From: Olavius algarvensis associated proteobacterium Delta 3
GTDB taxonomy: Bacteria > Desulfobacterota > Desulfobacteria > Desulfobacterales > CAFBRK01
NCBI GenBank assembly: GCA_903231505.1
Contig: CAFBRK010000015.1
Coordinates: 62,001-126,000, forward strand
Direction of reading: 5' to 3'
Length of the DNA stretch: 64,000 nucleotides
This document shows, in pieces, positions 19,010 through 29,412 of the stretch (its first letter is position 1; the number at the start of each line of letters is the position of its first letter). The translations under genes were made by a program, and so were the position numbers. Below the pieces are notes generated by a model, which saw only the letters and a program-made list of their open reading frames with translations, was not told where the DNA came from and did no database searches.

Positions 19010-19357
19010 TTTGCCGGTTTGCCGGTTTGCCGGTTGGCCCGTGGGCCCGTTAGCCCGTCTGCCCGTGGGCCCGTCTGCCCGTGGGCCCGTCTGCCCGCAA
19101 TAAATGCCTAAAATTTAAAATGCCTAAATTGCCTAAAATGGTGGAATCGCTCCGCTCTATCCTTCAATCCAGCCCGCCAGAGGCGGACAAGCATCAAGCA
19201 TCCAGTATCCAGAAGCCCTAAGCCTTAAGCCCTGAGCCCTTCTGTATCATTCAGCTTTCAGCTTCGGACTTTCAGCTCATCCAGCCCACCAAAAACGGGC
19301 AATCATCCAGCATCCAGCCCGCCAGAGGCGGGCAAGCATCCAGTATCCAGTATCCAG
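19010..19357 (+). repeat. Modular repeat tract 3
   Basis: GGCCCGT/CTGCCCGT octamers (19010-19097), the 75-bp TGCCTAAA module (about 19098-19170), ATCCAG units with GCCCGCCAGAGGCG inserts, AAGCCCT units, the TTCTGTATCATT linker, CAGCTTT units and a final run of ATCCAG. It fills the entire thrH-hom gap. Confidence 0.9.
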
Positions 19358-19358
19358 T

Positions 19359-20675
19359 TTACTCCTCCCTATCATCGTCTTCGATCCGAATCAGAATCGG
19401 TTTGTCGGCCACCACATCCAGCGCGGTAATTTTGGAGAGGGCCTGACTGACTGATTTTTCAACCGCACGATGGGTCAGCATCACGATAGGCACGGCACCG
19501 TCGGTCTTTCTCCCCTTCTGATGCACGGACTTGATACTGATCTGGTGGTTGCCGAGAATGCCGGCAATCTTTGACAGCACGCCGGGCCGATCCAGCGCCG
19601 CGAATCGAAAGTAGTAATGGGTTTTGATGTCTTCCACCGGCATGATGGGGATGTCTTTTATGTTCTCCATCTGGCAGGAAAGCATCGGCACCCGCACTCC
19701 GGCACAGGAAAGCATGTTCCGGGCAAGATCCACGATATCAGCGACCACGGCACTTGCCGTTGGCATCATTCCGGCGCCGCGACCGTAAAGCAGAATGTCG
19801 TCCGCCGCACTGCAGGAAAATGTGATGGCGTTGACCGTGCCGTTGACGTTGGACAGGAGATTGTCAAAGGGGATCATCGTGGGGTGGATCCGTGCCTCGA
19901 TGGCCTCCCCCTTGTCCTTGCTAATGGCCAGCAGCTTGATTCGGTAACCGAACTCACTGGCAAACTCGATGTCCATGGGTGTGATTCTGGGGATCCCCTC
20001 GACGTAAATATCGTTCAGGTTGATCTCCATACCGTAGGCCAGAGAATTTAATATCGCCAGTTTATGCGCGGTATCGAGACCCTCCACATCCAGCGTTGGA
20101 TCGGCCTCGGCGTACCCTTTTGTCTGGGCCTCGGCAAGGGCTTCCGCGAAGGGGCAGCCCTCATCGGATATCTTTGTCAGGATATAGTTGCAGGTCCCGT
20201 TGAGAATGCCGATCATCCCGCTGATGCGATTGCCGACCAGGGATTCCCGAAGGGTCTTGATCACGGGCATGCACCCCCCCGTACTGGCCTCAAACGCCAG
20301 ATTGACCCCGTTTTCGGAAGCTTCCCGGACAATCTCATTTCCGTGGGATGCCAAAAGCGCCTTGTTGGCAGTCACCACATGCTTGCCCTTTCGGATCGCT
20401 GCAAGCATCATGTCTTTGGCAATCCCCTTGCCGCCGATCATCTCGAGAACGATATCCACTTCCGGATCATGGATCACACGCTGGGCATCATCGATGAGTA
20501 CGCCGGCGGGGAGAGCGACACCACGGTCTGTTGTCAGGTCGATGTCGGCCACGTATTTCAGATTCAGGTCGACCCCGGCCCTAGCCCGGAGGAGATCCCG
20601 CTCTTCCAGGAGTATCCGCGCGACACCTGTGCCGACAGTGCCAAACCCCAGTAAGCCGATGTTGATTTTTTTCAT
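19359..20675 (-). CDS. hom: Homoserine dehydrogenase
   Basis: 438 residues. Rossmann start MKKINIGLLGFGTVGTGVARIL, then VVTANKALLASHG. The catalytic region GILNGTCNYILTKI..FAEALAEAQTKGYAEADPTLDVEG has the conserved Lys and Asp/Glu, and a C-terminal ACT domain (from about residue 350, YYFRFAALDRPGVLSKI) is likely for threonine feedback. It reduces aspartate semialdehyde to homoserine. It sits between a class I aminotransferase and thrH, all on the minus strand. Confidence 0.96.
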   Translation of the reverse strand: MKKINIGLLGFGTVGTGVARILLEERDLLRARAGVDLNLKYVADIDLTTDRGVALPAGVLIDDAQRVIHDPEVDIVLEMIGGKGIAKDMMLAAIRKGKHVVTANKALLASHGNEIVREASENGVNLAFEASTGGCMPVIKTLRESLVGNRISGMIGILNGTCNYILTKISDEGCPFAEALAEAQTKGYAEADPTLDVEGLDTAHKLAILNSLAYGMEINLNDIYVEGIPRITPMDIEFASEFGYRIKLLAISKDKGEAIEARIHPTMIPFDNLLSNVNGTVNAITFSCSAADDILLYGRGAGMMPTASAVVADIVDLARNMLSCAGVRVPMLSCQMENIKDIPIMPVEDIKTHYYFRFAALDRPGVLSKIAGILGNHQISIKSVHQKGRKTDGAVPIVMLTHRAVEKSVSQALSKITALDVVADKPILIRIEDDDREE

Positions 20676-20686
20676 GGGTATTCCGT

Positions 20687-20811
20687 TGGTCCGTTGGCCC
20701 GCAATAAATGCCTAAAATTTAAAATGCCTAAAATGCCTAAAATGGTGGAATCGCTCCGCTCTATCCTTCAATCCAGTCCGCCAGAGGCGGACAAGCATCC
20801 AGCAACAAGCC
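20687..20811 (+). repeat. Modular repeat tract 4
   Basis: A short GGCCCG unit, the 75-bp TGCCTAAA module (about 20701-20775) and ATCCAG units with the CCGCCAGAGGCGGACAAG insert. Same order as tracts 2 and 3 but truncated. Confidence 0.88.
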
Positions 20812-20815
20812 GGCC

Positions 20816-22018
20816 CTACAAAATCTTTCGTATGCCTCTGATCGCCTGATTGGTTCGCATTTCATTTTCGATCAGGGCGAAACGCACATAATCGTCGCCG
20901 TATTCTCCGAAACCCAATCCCGGCGATACGGCAACCTGCGCTTCCCGAATCATGAACTTTGAAAACTCGACCGATCCCATGTGTCGGTACTGATCGGGGA
21001 TGCGACCCCACACGAACATGGTGGCCTTGGGCGGCTCAATTTCCCAACCGGCCCTCGCCAGGCCGGTAATCAGGGTGTCGCGGCGGGACTTGTAGGTATC
21101 CACGATCTCTTTGACACACTCCTGCTGCCCCTGAAAGTTGTTTTTGTCATCCTCCTCGTCCGGGCCGCTCAGAGCAATAATCGAAGCGATCTGTATCGGC
21201 TGGAAGATGCCGTAATCCAGATAGCTCTTGATGCGCGCCAGGGCCCCGATGATTTCGCGATTGCCCAGGCAAAACCCCACGCGCCATCCGGGCATGCTGT
21301 AGCTCTTCGAGAGTGAGAAGAACTCGACCCCCACGTCCTTTGCCCCTTTGGCCTGGAGAAAACTGGGCGCTGTGTACCCGTCAAATACCAGGTCGGCGTA
21401 TGCAAAATCATGGATGATCATGATATCGTGCTCCCTGGCGTAATCCACGATCTTTTCGAAAAACTCGAGCTCCACCACCTCGGTGGTGGGATTATGGGGA
21501 TAGCAGATGATCAGAACCTTGGGTTTGGGCCACGTCTGCCGGGTTGCATTGATCAGGTTATCGAAAAAATCCTGGTCCGGCCCCATGGGGATACCGCGCA
21601 CATCTCCGCCGGAAATGATGGCCGAGTAGGGATGAATCGGATAGGTCGGGCTGGGCGTAAACACCACATCCCCGGGCCGAATGGTGACCAGCACCAGATG
21701 GGACATCCCTTCCTTGACGCCGATGGTCACGATGGCTTCAGAATCCGGGTCCAGGTCCACGTCAAAGCGTCGCCGGTACCAGCTGGTGATGGCCCGACGC
21801 AGCTTGGTAATTCCCGCCGATGCCGAATAGCGGTGGTTATGGGCCTTTTGAGCCGCTTCCACCAGTTTCTCGACAATGTGCTGTGGAGTGCCGATGTCCG
21901 GATTCCCCATGCCCAGGTCGATGATATCTTTACCGGCATGTCGCTCTTTCATCTTGAGTTGGTTGACCGTGGCAAATACATATGGTGGTAGTCGATCGAG
22001 TCGGGCAAACGTCTTCAT
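20816..22018 (-). CDS. Class I/II aminotransferase (AlaC-like)
   Basis: 400 residues, PLP fold-type I. Landmarks are [16 protein letters not shown], the YPHNPTTEV loop, [15 protein letters not shown] and the PLP lysine in [15 protein letters not shown], with a C-terminal Arg region. The sequence resembles the AlaC/alanine transaminase and LL-diaminopimelate aminotransferase branch. Its place next to hom suggests amino-acid synthesis from the aspartate or pyruvate families. The exact substrate is not fixed by sequence. Confidence 0.88.
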   Translation of the reverse strand: MKTFARLDRLPPYVFATVNQLKMKERHAGKDIIDLGMGNPDIGTPQHIVEKLVEAAQKAHNHRYSASAGITKLRRAITSWYRRRFDVDLDPDSEAIVTIGVKEGMSHLVLVTIRPGDVVFTPSPTYPIHPYSAIISGGDVRGIPMGPDQDFFDNLINATRQTWPKPKVLIICYPHNPTTEVVELEFFEKIVDYAREHDIMIIHDFAYADLVFDGYTAPSFLQAKGAKDVGVEFFSLSKSYSMPGWRVGFCLGNREIIGALARIKSYLDYGIFQPIQIASIIALSGPDEEDDKNNFQGQQECVKEIVDTYKSRRDTLITGLARAGWEIEPPKATMFVWGRIPDQYRHMGSVEFSKFMIREAQVAVSPGLGFGEYGDDYVRFALIENEMRTNQAIRGIRKIL

Positions 22019-22220
22019 GGTTAAAATCCGTGGTAATCGTTAAGGGTCTTTGGATCGCCATCCCGGCAATTTCAGCATCAGGAAACCACTATCAAATTTC
22101 CGGGTTAAAGGTAATTACAATATGTAAGTACCGGATGTCAAAAAATTTTGTTTTGACTTTTAACCCCTTAGAAACTACTTTTTTCTTCACGTTGGAGAAT
22201 TCACAAGTGGAGAAATGGTG

Positions 22221-23264
22221 ATGTCGGATTCGCTCACATACGCGAAAGCAGGTGTGGATATCGACAAGGCGAATGCCCTGGTCGATCAGATCAAGAAAAT
22301 CGCCAAATCCACCCCCCGGTCCGGGGTTATGGGCGACATCGGCGGATTTGGGGGAATGTTTTCCCTGAACGTGGCCAACATGGAGCGCCCTGTGCTGGTC
22401 AGTTCGACGGACGGTGTCGGTACCAAGCTGAAAATCGCGTTCATGACGGGGATTCACGACACCGTCGGTATCGATCTCGTAGCCATGTGTATTAACGACA
22501 TTGCCGTGCAGGGAGCCAAGCCGCTTTTTTTTCTCGATTATCTGTCCATGGGCAGGCTGGACAACAAGATTGCCACAGACATTATTGAAGGGATCGGAAA
22601 AGGCTGTCGTCTGGCCAACTGTTCCCTTATCGGCGGTGAAACAGCCGAGATGCCCGGCTTTTATAGTGAAAAGGAGTACGACCTGGCCGGCTTTGCTGTC
22701 GGGATCGTGGACAACCGCAAAATCGTGGATGGCTCCGACACGCAATTGGGCGACAAGGTTGTCGGGATTGCTTCCAGCGGCCTCCACAGCAACGGATATT
22801 CACTGGTTCGGAAGATCTGCTTTGACATGCTCGAACTCGATGTGGCCGACACCGTCCCGGAACTCGGGGTCACCATCGGGGAGGAACTGCTCAAGCCGAC
22901 GCGGATCTATTCCGAGACCATACAGCGCTTGCTGAAAGACCTGCCCATCTCGGGTCTGGCCCACATCACCGGAGGCGGGCTGGTCGACAACATCGTGCGG
23001 ATCATACCTAAATCCTGCAAGGTGGTATTGAAAAAGGGGAGTTGGGAAGTACCGCCCATATTTTCATTTCTCCAAAAATCCGGCAAGATCTCCCAAAAAG
23101 AAATGTTGCGGACCTTCAACAACGGCATCGGTCTGGTGTTGGTTGTTCCCGAAAGGGCAGTAGACGATGTGCTCGAGCGTCTCAGGGGAATGAAGGAACA
23201 GGCATTTGTCATCGGTGAGATCGCAGCAAAGAAGAAAAGTAAAACCCAGATCAGCTGGGTCTGA
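22221..23264 (+). CDS. purM: Phosphoribosylformylglycinamidine cyclo-ligase
   Basis: AIR synthetase of purine synthesis, 347 residues from MSDSLTYAKAG. The frame opens at an ATG at 22215, but the GGAG at 22208-22211 is only 3 nt from that one and 9 nt from 22221, so the later ATG is preferred. Motifs: GGFGGMFSL, VSSTDGVGTKLKIA, GIDLVAMCINDIAVQGAKPLFFLDY, LIGGETAEMPGFY and SGLAHITGGGL. It is divergent from the aminotransferase. Confidence 0.96.
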   Translation: MSDSLTYAKAGVDIDKANALVDQIKKIAKSTPRSGVMGDIGGFGGMFSLNVANMERPVLVSSTDGVGTKLKIAFMTGIHDTVGIDLVAMCINDIAVQGAKPLFFLDYLSMGRLDNKIATDIIEGIGKGCRLANCSLIGGETAEMPGFYSEKEYDLAGFAVGIVDNRKIVDGSDTQLGDKVVGIASSGLHSNGYSLVRKICFDMLELDVADTVPELGVTIGEELLKPTRIYSETIQRLLKDLPISGLAHITGGGLVDNIVRIIPKSCKVVLKKGSWEVPPIFSFLQKSGKISQKEMLRTFNNGIGLVLVVPERAVDDVLERLRGMKEQAFVIGEIAAKKKSKTQISWV

Positions 23265-23536
23265 CGCGTACGCTGTTCATTTCAGGCGCATTCACGCAAT
23301 GAAGGCATTCGTCACTGTTGGAATCACCGGCCATACGGCTCGGGTCCTGCGCTGAAACCTCACACGAAACGGATTGAAATATACGTCGATGTTTAGACAA
23401 CTGGCCACATTGGTTTCACGTATCTTTGCATGGATCGCCAAAGGACAGCAAAAAGCGCCCTGTTCCGGTTGAGGGGTGAAGGTGACGCCCGCTCGGCGAG
23501 GGGGCCGGTAGCTGAGTAACGATAATCCTTGTATTG
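23265..23536. other. Gap purM-tsaD, possible structured transcript
   Basis: About 270 bp with no convincing ORF. The stretch 23440-23530 is GC-rich with several short complementary runs and leads into a good terminator. It could be the 3' UTR of purM or a small RNA; I cannot name a family. Confidence 0.3.
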
Positions 23537-23571
23537 GGCCAGAATCCAAACGATTCTGGCCGTTGTGTTTT
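23537..23571 (+). terminator. Rho-independent terminator after purM
   Basis: Perfect 10-bp stem GGCCAGAATC / GATTCTGGCC, loop CAAAC, followed by GTTGTGTTTT. Confidence 0.7.
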
Positions 23572-23663
23572 ATCGAAACGCTTTACTGAAGAGATGGCAT
23601 ACGCTCTCTAGTTATGTGCAGGACTATCGATAGAGACGCGATGCAATTCCGGACGTACCCGCC

Positions 23664-24671
23664 ATGATTGTCCTTGGAATCGAATCCTCCTGTGATGAGA
23701 CGGCGGCGGCGGTTGTGGAAGACGGCACTCGGATTCTGTCGTCCGTGGTGGCATCCCAGGTTGCGGTCCATCACCCTTACGGCGGGGTGGTACCGGAGCT
23801 TGCCTCGCGGAAACACATCGAAGCCATCGTTCCCGTCGTGGAGCAGGCCATTGCCGATTCCGGTGTCGGCCCCCATCGCATCGAAGGGGTCGCCGTGACG
23901 CAAGGGCCGGGTCTTGTCGGTGCGTTGCTGGTGGGTTTTTCATTTGCCAAGGCGTATGCCCATGCCCGGGGCCTGCCATGGGTCGGGGTAAACCATCTTG
24001 AAGGGCACATGAATTCGGTATTCCTCGGCAGCCATTCTCCACCCTTTCCCTTTGTCGCCCTGCTGGCATCCGGTGGGCATACCAGCCTCTACCATGTCAC
24101 CTCTCACATACAATACGAACAGATGGGTCAGACATTGGACGACGCCGCCGGAGAAGCGTTTGACAAGGTGTCGAAAATGCTGGGGCTGGGTTATCCCGGT
24201 GGCGGTATCATCGACAAGATGGCAGCGGACGGGGATCCCGAAAAAATCACGTTTCCGAGAGCCTTTCTCAATAAGACCAGCTTCGACTTCAGCTTCAGCG
24301 GAATAAAGACGGCCGTCAAACGATACATCATGACCCACGAAGACACCTATTATCGTCAGATCCCGGATATCGCGGCCGGATTTCAGGAGGCCGTGGTGGA
24401 GGTGCTGACCACCAAACTGATTCGGGCCGCCGGGACCAGAGATTGTGAACACATCGCCCTGGTGGGCGGAGTGGCGGCCAACAGCCGATTAAGGGGACGT
24501 CTGAACGAAACGGCCATACAGGAAGGAATGCAGGTCTATATTCCGGCCATTGAATTGTGCGGAGACAATGCCGCCATGGTGGCTGCGGTGGGGTATCACT
24601 ACCTTAAGGCCGGTGTTCGAGCAGGCCTCGGCGATGATGTGTTCTCACGGGTACCCCGGATCACAGGCTAA
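23664..24671 (+). CDS. tsaD: tRNA N6-adenosine threonylcarbamoyltransferase
   Basis: 335 residues, Kae1/TsaD family, catalysing t6A37 formation together with TsaB and TsaE. It starts MIVLGIESSCDETAAAVV. The metal-binding HxxxH is in VNHLEGHMNSV. Further motifs are LLASGGHTSLY, DDAAGEAFDKVSKMLGLGYPGG, FSFSGIKTAV and LVGGVAANSRLR. Length is normal. It converges with nagZ, with 15 bp between them. Confidence 0.97.
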   Translation: MIVLGIESSCDETAAAVVEDGTRILSSVVASQVAVHHPYGGVVPELASRKHIEAIVPVVEQAIADSGVGPHRIEGVAVTQGPGLVGALLVGFSFAKAYAHARGLPWVGVNHLEGHMNSVFLGSHSPPFPFVALLASGGHTSLYHVTSHIQYEQMGQTLDDAAGEAFDKVSKMLGLGYPGGGIIDKMAADGDPEKITFPRAFLNKTSFDFSFSGIKTAVKRYIMTHEDTYYRQIPDIAAGFQEAVVEVLTTKLIRAAGTRDCEHIALVGGVAANSRLRGRLNETAIQEGMQVYIPAIELCGDNAAMVAAVGYHYLKAGVRAGLGDDVFSRVPRITG

Positions 24672-24686
24672 CCCGACCCTATCGTG

Positions 24687-25703
24687 CTATAGTCGAGCCA
24701 AGTACGTCCTTTTTAGCTGAAGAATTCTATCCGCCGAAAGCTCGCCTCTTCTTCGTATATCTTCCGATTGCTTCAGCGAATTATAGATGATTTCGTAAAC
24801 GGCCTCCATATCGGGACTTCGGTGGCAGATCAGCGCGATATCGATATCCGCTGCAAGTATCCGTTCCGTGCAGGTCCGGAAATCAAAATAATTCCGTACG
24901 GCTCCCATATCCAGGTCATCGGTCATCACGACGCCGTCGAATCCCATGGTCTGCCGCAGAAGACCCCGCGCAATGGCTTCCGAAAGACTCGCCGGCCATT
25001 CCGGATCCACTCCCGCATAGCGGATATGGGACAGCATGAACCCTGCCGCGTCTGCTTCGATCGCGGCATAAAACGGGATGAGATCATAGGCATCCAATTC
25101 CGTTTCATCGGTCTCCAGAACAGGCAGGTCCAGGTGGGAGTCGATGGTGGTCCGGCCGATACCCGGAAAGTGTTTCGCCACTGCCATAACGCCGTTCTTC
25201 TGGAGGGTTCGGATAACCACCGTTCCCAGCCGGGACACCCATTGGGGATCCGAACCGAAGGACCGGCCGGCCATGATGCTCTGAAAATTTTCCGGAGCGA
25301 GATCCATGACCGGCGCCATGTTCATGTTGATCCCCAGGTTGGATAGCTCCCCGGCGGTGACCCTGCCGAAACTTTCGGCATCCGATTCGGACTCCATATA
25401 GGGGTTTCCCGGGAATTCTGTAAAGGGCGCCCTGAGCCGTGCGACCTCTCCGCCTTCCTGGTCGATGGCGATAAAAAGCGGTGAATGCCCTGCGGCCCGG
25501 GCAACGTCCTGGGCGCTTCGGCAGAGCTCTGTAATCTGGTCGCGGGTGTCAAGGTTGGGGGAAAAGAGAATCAACCCGCCCACCTTGAGCTCCCGGATCA
25601 GGGATTCCAGATCGGCATCGCAGATCAATCCGTCGAACCCGACCATGAGCCGCTGACCGGCTAATTCGGCGATGGATAAGTCCTGTGCGTTCATGTTTCT
25701 CAT
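24687..25703 (-). CDS. nagZ: Beta-N-acetylhexosaminidase NagZ
   Basis: 338 residues, glycoside hydrolase family 3, recycling muropeptides in the cytoplasm. FIAIDQEGGEVARL, KHFPGIGRTTIDSHLDLP (the flexible His-Asp catalytic loop) and VVMTDDLDMGAV (the nucleophile Asp) are all present. An alternative start three codons in (MNAQDLS) is equally plausible; neither has a strong Shine-Dalgarno. With mltG at 29646 this indicates active peptidoglycan turnover. Confidence 0.93.
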   Translation of the reverse strand: MRNMNAQDLSIAELAGQRLMVGFDGLICDADLESLIRELKVGGLILFSPNLDTRDQITELCRSAQDVARAAGHSPLFIAIDQEGGEVARLRAPFTEFPGNPYMESESDAESFGRVTAGELSNLGINMNMAPVMDLAPENFQSIMAGRSFGSDPQWVSRLGTVVIRTLQKNGVMAVAKHFPGIGRTTIDSHLDLPVLETDETELDAYDLIPFYAAIEADAAGFMLSHIRYAGVDPEWPASLSEAIARGLLRQTMGFDGVVMTDDLDMGAVRNYFDFRTCTERILAADIDIALICHRSPDMEAVYEIIYNSLKQSEDIRRRGELSADRILQLKRTYLARL

Positions 25704-25784
25704 ACAGTCGAAGCGTTATGATCTAAACATTGAGGAGTAGAAAGAGTTTATGATGGCTAAACTTAAACCAGAAGGTCTCCGAGA

Positions 25785-25828
25785 CCGTTTTAAGGCATTT
25801 TAGGCATTTTAGTGCATTTAAGGCATTA
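25785..25828 (-). repeat. TGCCTAAA-type repeat, reverse orientation
   Basis: Four units related to TTTTAGGCAT/TTTAAGGCAT, the reverse complement of the core of the 75-bp module. The last unit contains the aceA stop codon. Confidence 0.75.
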
Positions 25829-27166
25829 AAACTGTTCGGCTTCAGTACTCCCCTCCATCGCTCCCACCGATGTTTCCCCTTCGGTGATTGCATTCATGAT
25901 CCGGTCAAAGTAACCGGCGCCGACAAATTTCTGATGGGTGATGGCCATATACCCCTTTTCCTTTTCACCGGCAAATTCTTCCTCTTGGAAATCGGAATAG
26001 GCCAGCATCCCATCGTCCCGGTAACTGCGTGCCAGGTTGAACATGCCCAGGTTCAATGCATGGAAACCGGCCAGGGTGACAAACTGGAACTTGTACCCCA
26101 TGGCGGCCAGTTCGGTCTGAAATCGCATGATGGTGCTGTCATCCAGGTGGGCCCTCCAATTGAAGGACGGCGAGCAGTTGTAACTTAACAGTTTTCCCGG
26201 ATATGTCGAATGGATGCCTTCGGCAAACTTCTTGGCCTGCTCAAGATCCGGTTTTGATGTTTCACACCATACCATATCCGCATACGGTGCATAGGCCAGC
26301 CCCCGGGCAATCGCCATGTCCACGCCCCCTTCAATATAGAAAAAGCCCTCTGAAGAGCGGGCTTGGTCCTTAATGAATGGTCGATCCCGTTCGTCGATAT
26401 CGCTGGTCAGCAAGCGGGCGGCATCTGCGTCCGTGCGGGCGACCAGCAGTGTCGGCACACCGCACACATCCGCTGAGAGCCGGGCGGCGACAAGTTTGTT
26501 GATGAATTCCTGGACAGGGACCAAAACCTTTCCGCCCATGTGCCCGCATTTTTTCGCCGACGCCAGTTGATCCTCAAAATGAACTCCGGCAGCCCCGGCT
26601 TCAATCATCTGCTTCATGAGTTCAAAGGCATTCAACGGTCCACCGAAGCCGGCTTCCGCATCGGCGACGATCGGTGCAAACCAGTAAGGACCGCTCTTTC
26701 GCCCGTCGAGCACCTGGATCTGGTCGGCCCGCCGAAGGGCATTGTTGATCCGCCGGACCACGTTTGGCACGCTGTTGGCCGGGTAGAGGCTCTGGTCCGG
26801 GTACATCTCGCCGGCCAGGTTCGCATCGGCCGCCACCTGCCAGCCGCTGAGGTAGATGGCCTTCAGTCCGGCTTCCACCTGCTGCACGGCCTGATTGCCG
26901 GTCAATGCCCCCAGGGCGGGGATGTAGTTTTCGTTCTTCAAAAGCTGCCACAGGCGCTTGGCACCGGCCTCGGCAAACGAGTAGCTCAGTTTCAGCGTTC
27001 CGCGCAGTTTCAATACCTCATCCGCGGAATAGGGCCGTTTTATCCCATCCCAGCGCATATCGGACTCCCATTCATTGCGCATCAGCTCGGCCTCGTCCAC
27101 GTCGATTTCATGGCATTCGAGCCGCTTGCAGAATTCGATGGCCTTCTCTTCAAATGTTTTTCCCAT
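25826..27166 (-). CDS. aceA: Isocitrate lyase
   Basis: 446 residues. It cleaves isocitrate to glyoxylate and succinate. [40 protein letters not shown], the catalytic loop [13 protein letters not shown] and [12 protein letters not shown] are the isocitrate-lyase signatures. Strong AAGGAGG just upstream of the ATG. It is close to aceK (divergent, across a repeat tract) but malate synthase is not in the window. Confidence 0.96.
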   Translation of the reverse strand: MGKTFEEKAIEFCKRLECHEIDVDEAELMRNEWESDMRWDGIKRPYSADEVLKLRGTLKLSYSFAEAGAKRLWQLLKNENYIPALGALTGNQAVQQVEAGLKAIYLSGWQVAADANLAGEMYPDQSLYPANSVPNVVRRINNALRRADQIQVLDGRKSGPYWFAPIVADAEAGFGGPLNAFELMKQMIEAGAAGVHFEDQLASAKKCGHMGGKVLVPVQEFINKLVAARLSADVCGVPTLLVARTDADAARLLTSDIDERDRPFIKDQARSSEGFFYIEGGVDMAIARGLAYAPYADMVWCETSKPDLEQAKKFAEGIHSTYPGKLLSYNCSPSFNWRAHLDDSTIMRFQTELAAMGYKFQFVTLAGFHALNLGMFNLARSYRDDGMLAYSDFQEEEFAGEKEKGYMAITHQKFVGAGYFDRIMNAITEGETSVGAMEGSTEAEQF

Positions 27167-27207
27167 ATGCCCCCCTCCTTGGTGTTCGTTTTTGGAATAA
27201 GGTTTGT

Positions 27208-27312
27208 CCGCTGGCCCGTCAGCCCGTCTGCCCGTTAGTCCGTTAGTCCGTTAGTCCGTGTGCCCGTACGCCGGCATGTCCTGAGCTTGTCAAAGGGTTC
27301 GCCCGTTCGCCG
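27208..27312 (+). repeat. CCCGTTAG/GGCCCGT repeat tract upstream of aceA
   Basis: Octamer units (CTGGCCCG, CTGCCCG, TTAGTCCG in triplicate) end in a GTCCTGAGCTTGTCAAAGGG stretch. The remaining gap to aceK (27313-27648) shows no gene; a promoter for aceK must lie there but none stands out. Confidence 0.75.
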
Positions 27313-27648
27313 GTATGAGTGCCTGTGGCTCATGTCGTAGAAACCGGGCAGCATACCCGAGTCCGTGTCCGTCCGGAGCGTTCACCGAAATGCCTACAGA
27401 AGAATTAACACGTTCCGCCTTACCGGCAGGGGTGGGTATCATTCTGCGACCATGGAGACTGACCGTGACAGAAGTATACGGTCCATGTTGTCAGAGGAAA
27501 CGAAAGGATATCTGGCGAAAATACGGCAAAATTAACAATCCGCTTCTGCCTTGTCAACCGGCGCTCCAGCGTGGATCGTTCCTTGACGCACTTCCCCCGG
27601 CTTCTTATAGTGATAAATTCCTCTTGAATGAATAGCTGAGGGCGCGCC

Positions 27649-29412
27649 ATGACAGCCACGAATCATGATATGGAACCAGAAACCGCCACCGAAATCATCC
27701 TGGATGCATTCCGGGAATATCAATACGCCTTCGACCGGATCACGCTTATGGGCAGGGATCGGTTCATTGAACGGGACTGGCGGGGGGCCCACCAGGATGT
27801 TGTAGAGCGTATCGAGCTGTATCGCCGTGCGGTGGAGCAGGTTGTATCGTCACTCAAAACAGGGATTGGTTCCGGGCACACGTCAAGCGATATCGGAAGA
27901 CGTATCAAGACAGGCTACCTGCGGGCGATCGCCGACCGTAACGACATCGAGCTGGCCAAGACATTTTTCAACTCCGCCATCCGGCGGGTGTTCGAGACCA
28001 TCGGCGTCGATTCCGAGAGCGAGTTTGTGGACACTGACTTTGACGTGTTGTCCGTAGGTTCCGGCGCGTGTCCGGAATGCCGGCTGATAGCATTTCGCGG
28101 GAGCATCCGCAGCCTGGTTGAAGATATTTTCAACCTGTTTGATACCAAGATCGCCCTCGCCGATCCCCGCCTGGATTTCGAGCTTGCCACCGAAGAGATC
28201 AATTCGCGATTCGGGGCGATGGGTGTCGACCCGAGTCATGTTGCCATTGAAGTTCACGATTCGATTTTCTACCGGAACAAGGCCGCCTACATCATCGGCA
28301 GAGTTCTGTTGGGGCAATCGGTGTTGCCGTTGGTTATCGCCCTGCTCAATGAGGACGAGGGCATATACGTCGATGCGGTCTTGCTGACGGAAGAAGAAAT
28401 CAGCGTCCTGTTCAGTTTCACCCGTTCCTACTTTCGGGTTCGTGCGGAACGACCGTGGGAACTGGTCCGATTCATCAAAACCCTGATCCCGTCAAAACCC
28501 GTTTCTGAAATATATACCTCCATCGGCTACCATAAGCACGGCAAGGCGGAGCTGTTTCGCGAATTGCAGCGCAGTTTGCATCGCTCAAACGACAAGTTTA
28601 TGATCGCCCCGGGAGAAAAGGGGATGGTCATGGTGGTCTTTACCCTTCCCTCCTTCGATGTCGTGTTCAAGGTCATCAAAGACCGATTCGACTACCCGAA
28701 AAAAACCGATCGTAGGGCTGTCCGGGAGCGGTATCAGCTTGTATTCCGGCACGACAGGGCCGGCCGCCTGATCGACGCCCAGGAGTTTGAATATTTAAAG
28801 ATCGGCAAAGACCGATTCTCCGACAGACTGTTGAGCGAACTGAGGAAATCCGCGTCCCGCAGCGTTGACATCGGCGATCACGATGTGGTTCTGAGACATG
28901 TCTATACCGAGCGCCGGATCACGCCTCTGGACATCTATGTCCGTGAGGCCGGAGAGAGCGAAGCCAGGGATGTGGTCAGAGATTACGGAAATGCCATAAA
29001 GGATCTGGCCGCAACAAATATCTTTCCAGGGGATCTGTTCCTTAAAAATTTCGGTGTCACACGGCACGGCCGGGTGATCTTTTATGATTATGATGAACTT
29101 TGCCTTCTTCTCGACTGCCGGTTCAAAACCATGCCGCCCGCCCGGAGCATCGAGGAGGAAATGTCGGCAGAACCATGGTTTTACGTCGATGAGAACGATG
29201 TATTTCCCGAAGAATTCGGAACGTTCTTCAGGCTGCGGCAACCCCTCCGCCAAGTTTTTGCAGGCTGCCATGGGGATCTGTTACAACTTGAATTCTGGCA
29301 GCATATGCAGGAAAAGCTGCGTTCCGGAGACGTCTTGAGTATCTTTCCCTACCACACCGACCGCCGACTTCGTCAACGCGCCCGCAACCCCCGCAGGCCC
29401 AATGGGCGATGA
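27649..29412 (+). CDS. aceK: Isocitrate dehydrogenase kinase/phosphatase
   Basis: 587 residues, normal AceK length. It reversibly phosphorylates isocitrate dehydrogenase, switching flux between the TCA cycle and the glyoxylate shunt. Motifs: N-terminal regulatory domain (RDWRGAHQDVVERIELY), then the kinase part with KGMVMVVFTLPSFDVVFKVIKDRF, AIKDLAATNIFPGDLFLKNFGV and VIFYDYDEL, which provide the ATP and metal-binding Asn/Asp residues. GAGGGCG precedes the ATG. Its partners Icd (32133) and isocitrate lyase are both in the window. Confidence 0.96.
   Translation: MTATNHDMEPETATEIILDAFREYQYAFDRITLMGRDRFIERDWRGAHQDVVERIELYRRAVEQVVSSLKTGIGSGHTSSDIGRRIKTGYLRAIADRNDIELAKTFFNSAIRRVFETIGVDSESEFVDTDFDVLSVGSGACPECRLIAFRGSIRSLVEDIFNLFDTKIALADPRLDFELATEEINSRFGAMGVDPSHVAIEVHDSIFYRNKAAYIIGRVLLGQSVLPLVIALLNEDEGIYVDAVLLTEEEISVLFSFTRSYFRVRAERPWELVRFIKTLIPSKPVSEIYTSIGYHKHGKAELFRELQRSLHRSNDKFMIAPGEKGMVMVVFTLPSFDVVFKVIKDRFDYPKKTDRRAVRERYQLVFRHDRAGRLIDAQEFEYLKIGKDRFSDRLLSELRKSASRSVDIGDHDVVLRHVYTERRITPLDIYVREAGESEARDVVRDYGNAIKDLAATNIFPGDLFLKNFGVTRHGRVIFYDYDELCLLLDCRFKTMPPARSIEEEMSAEPWFYVDENDVFPEEFGTFFRLRQPLRQVFAGCHGDLLQLEFWQHMQEKLRSGDVLSIFPYHTDRRLRQRARNPRRPNGR

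Noticed and set aside
23440..23571. Named small RNA between purM and tsaD
   Set aside because: Only a GC-rich stretch and terminator are visible; no match to a known RNA architecture.
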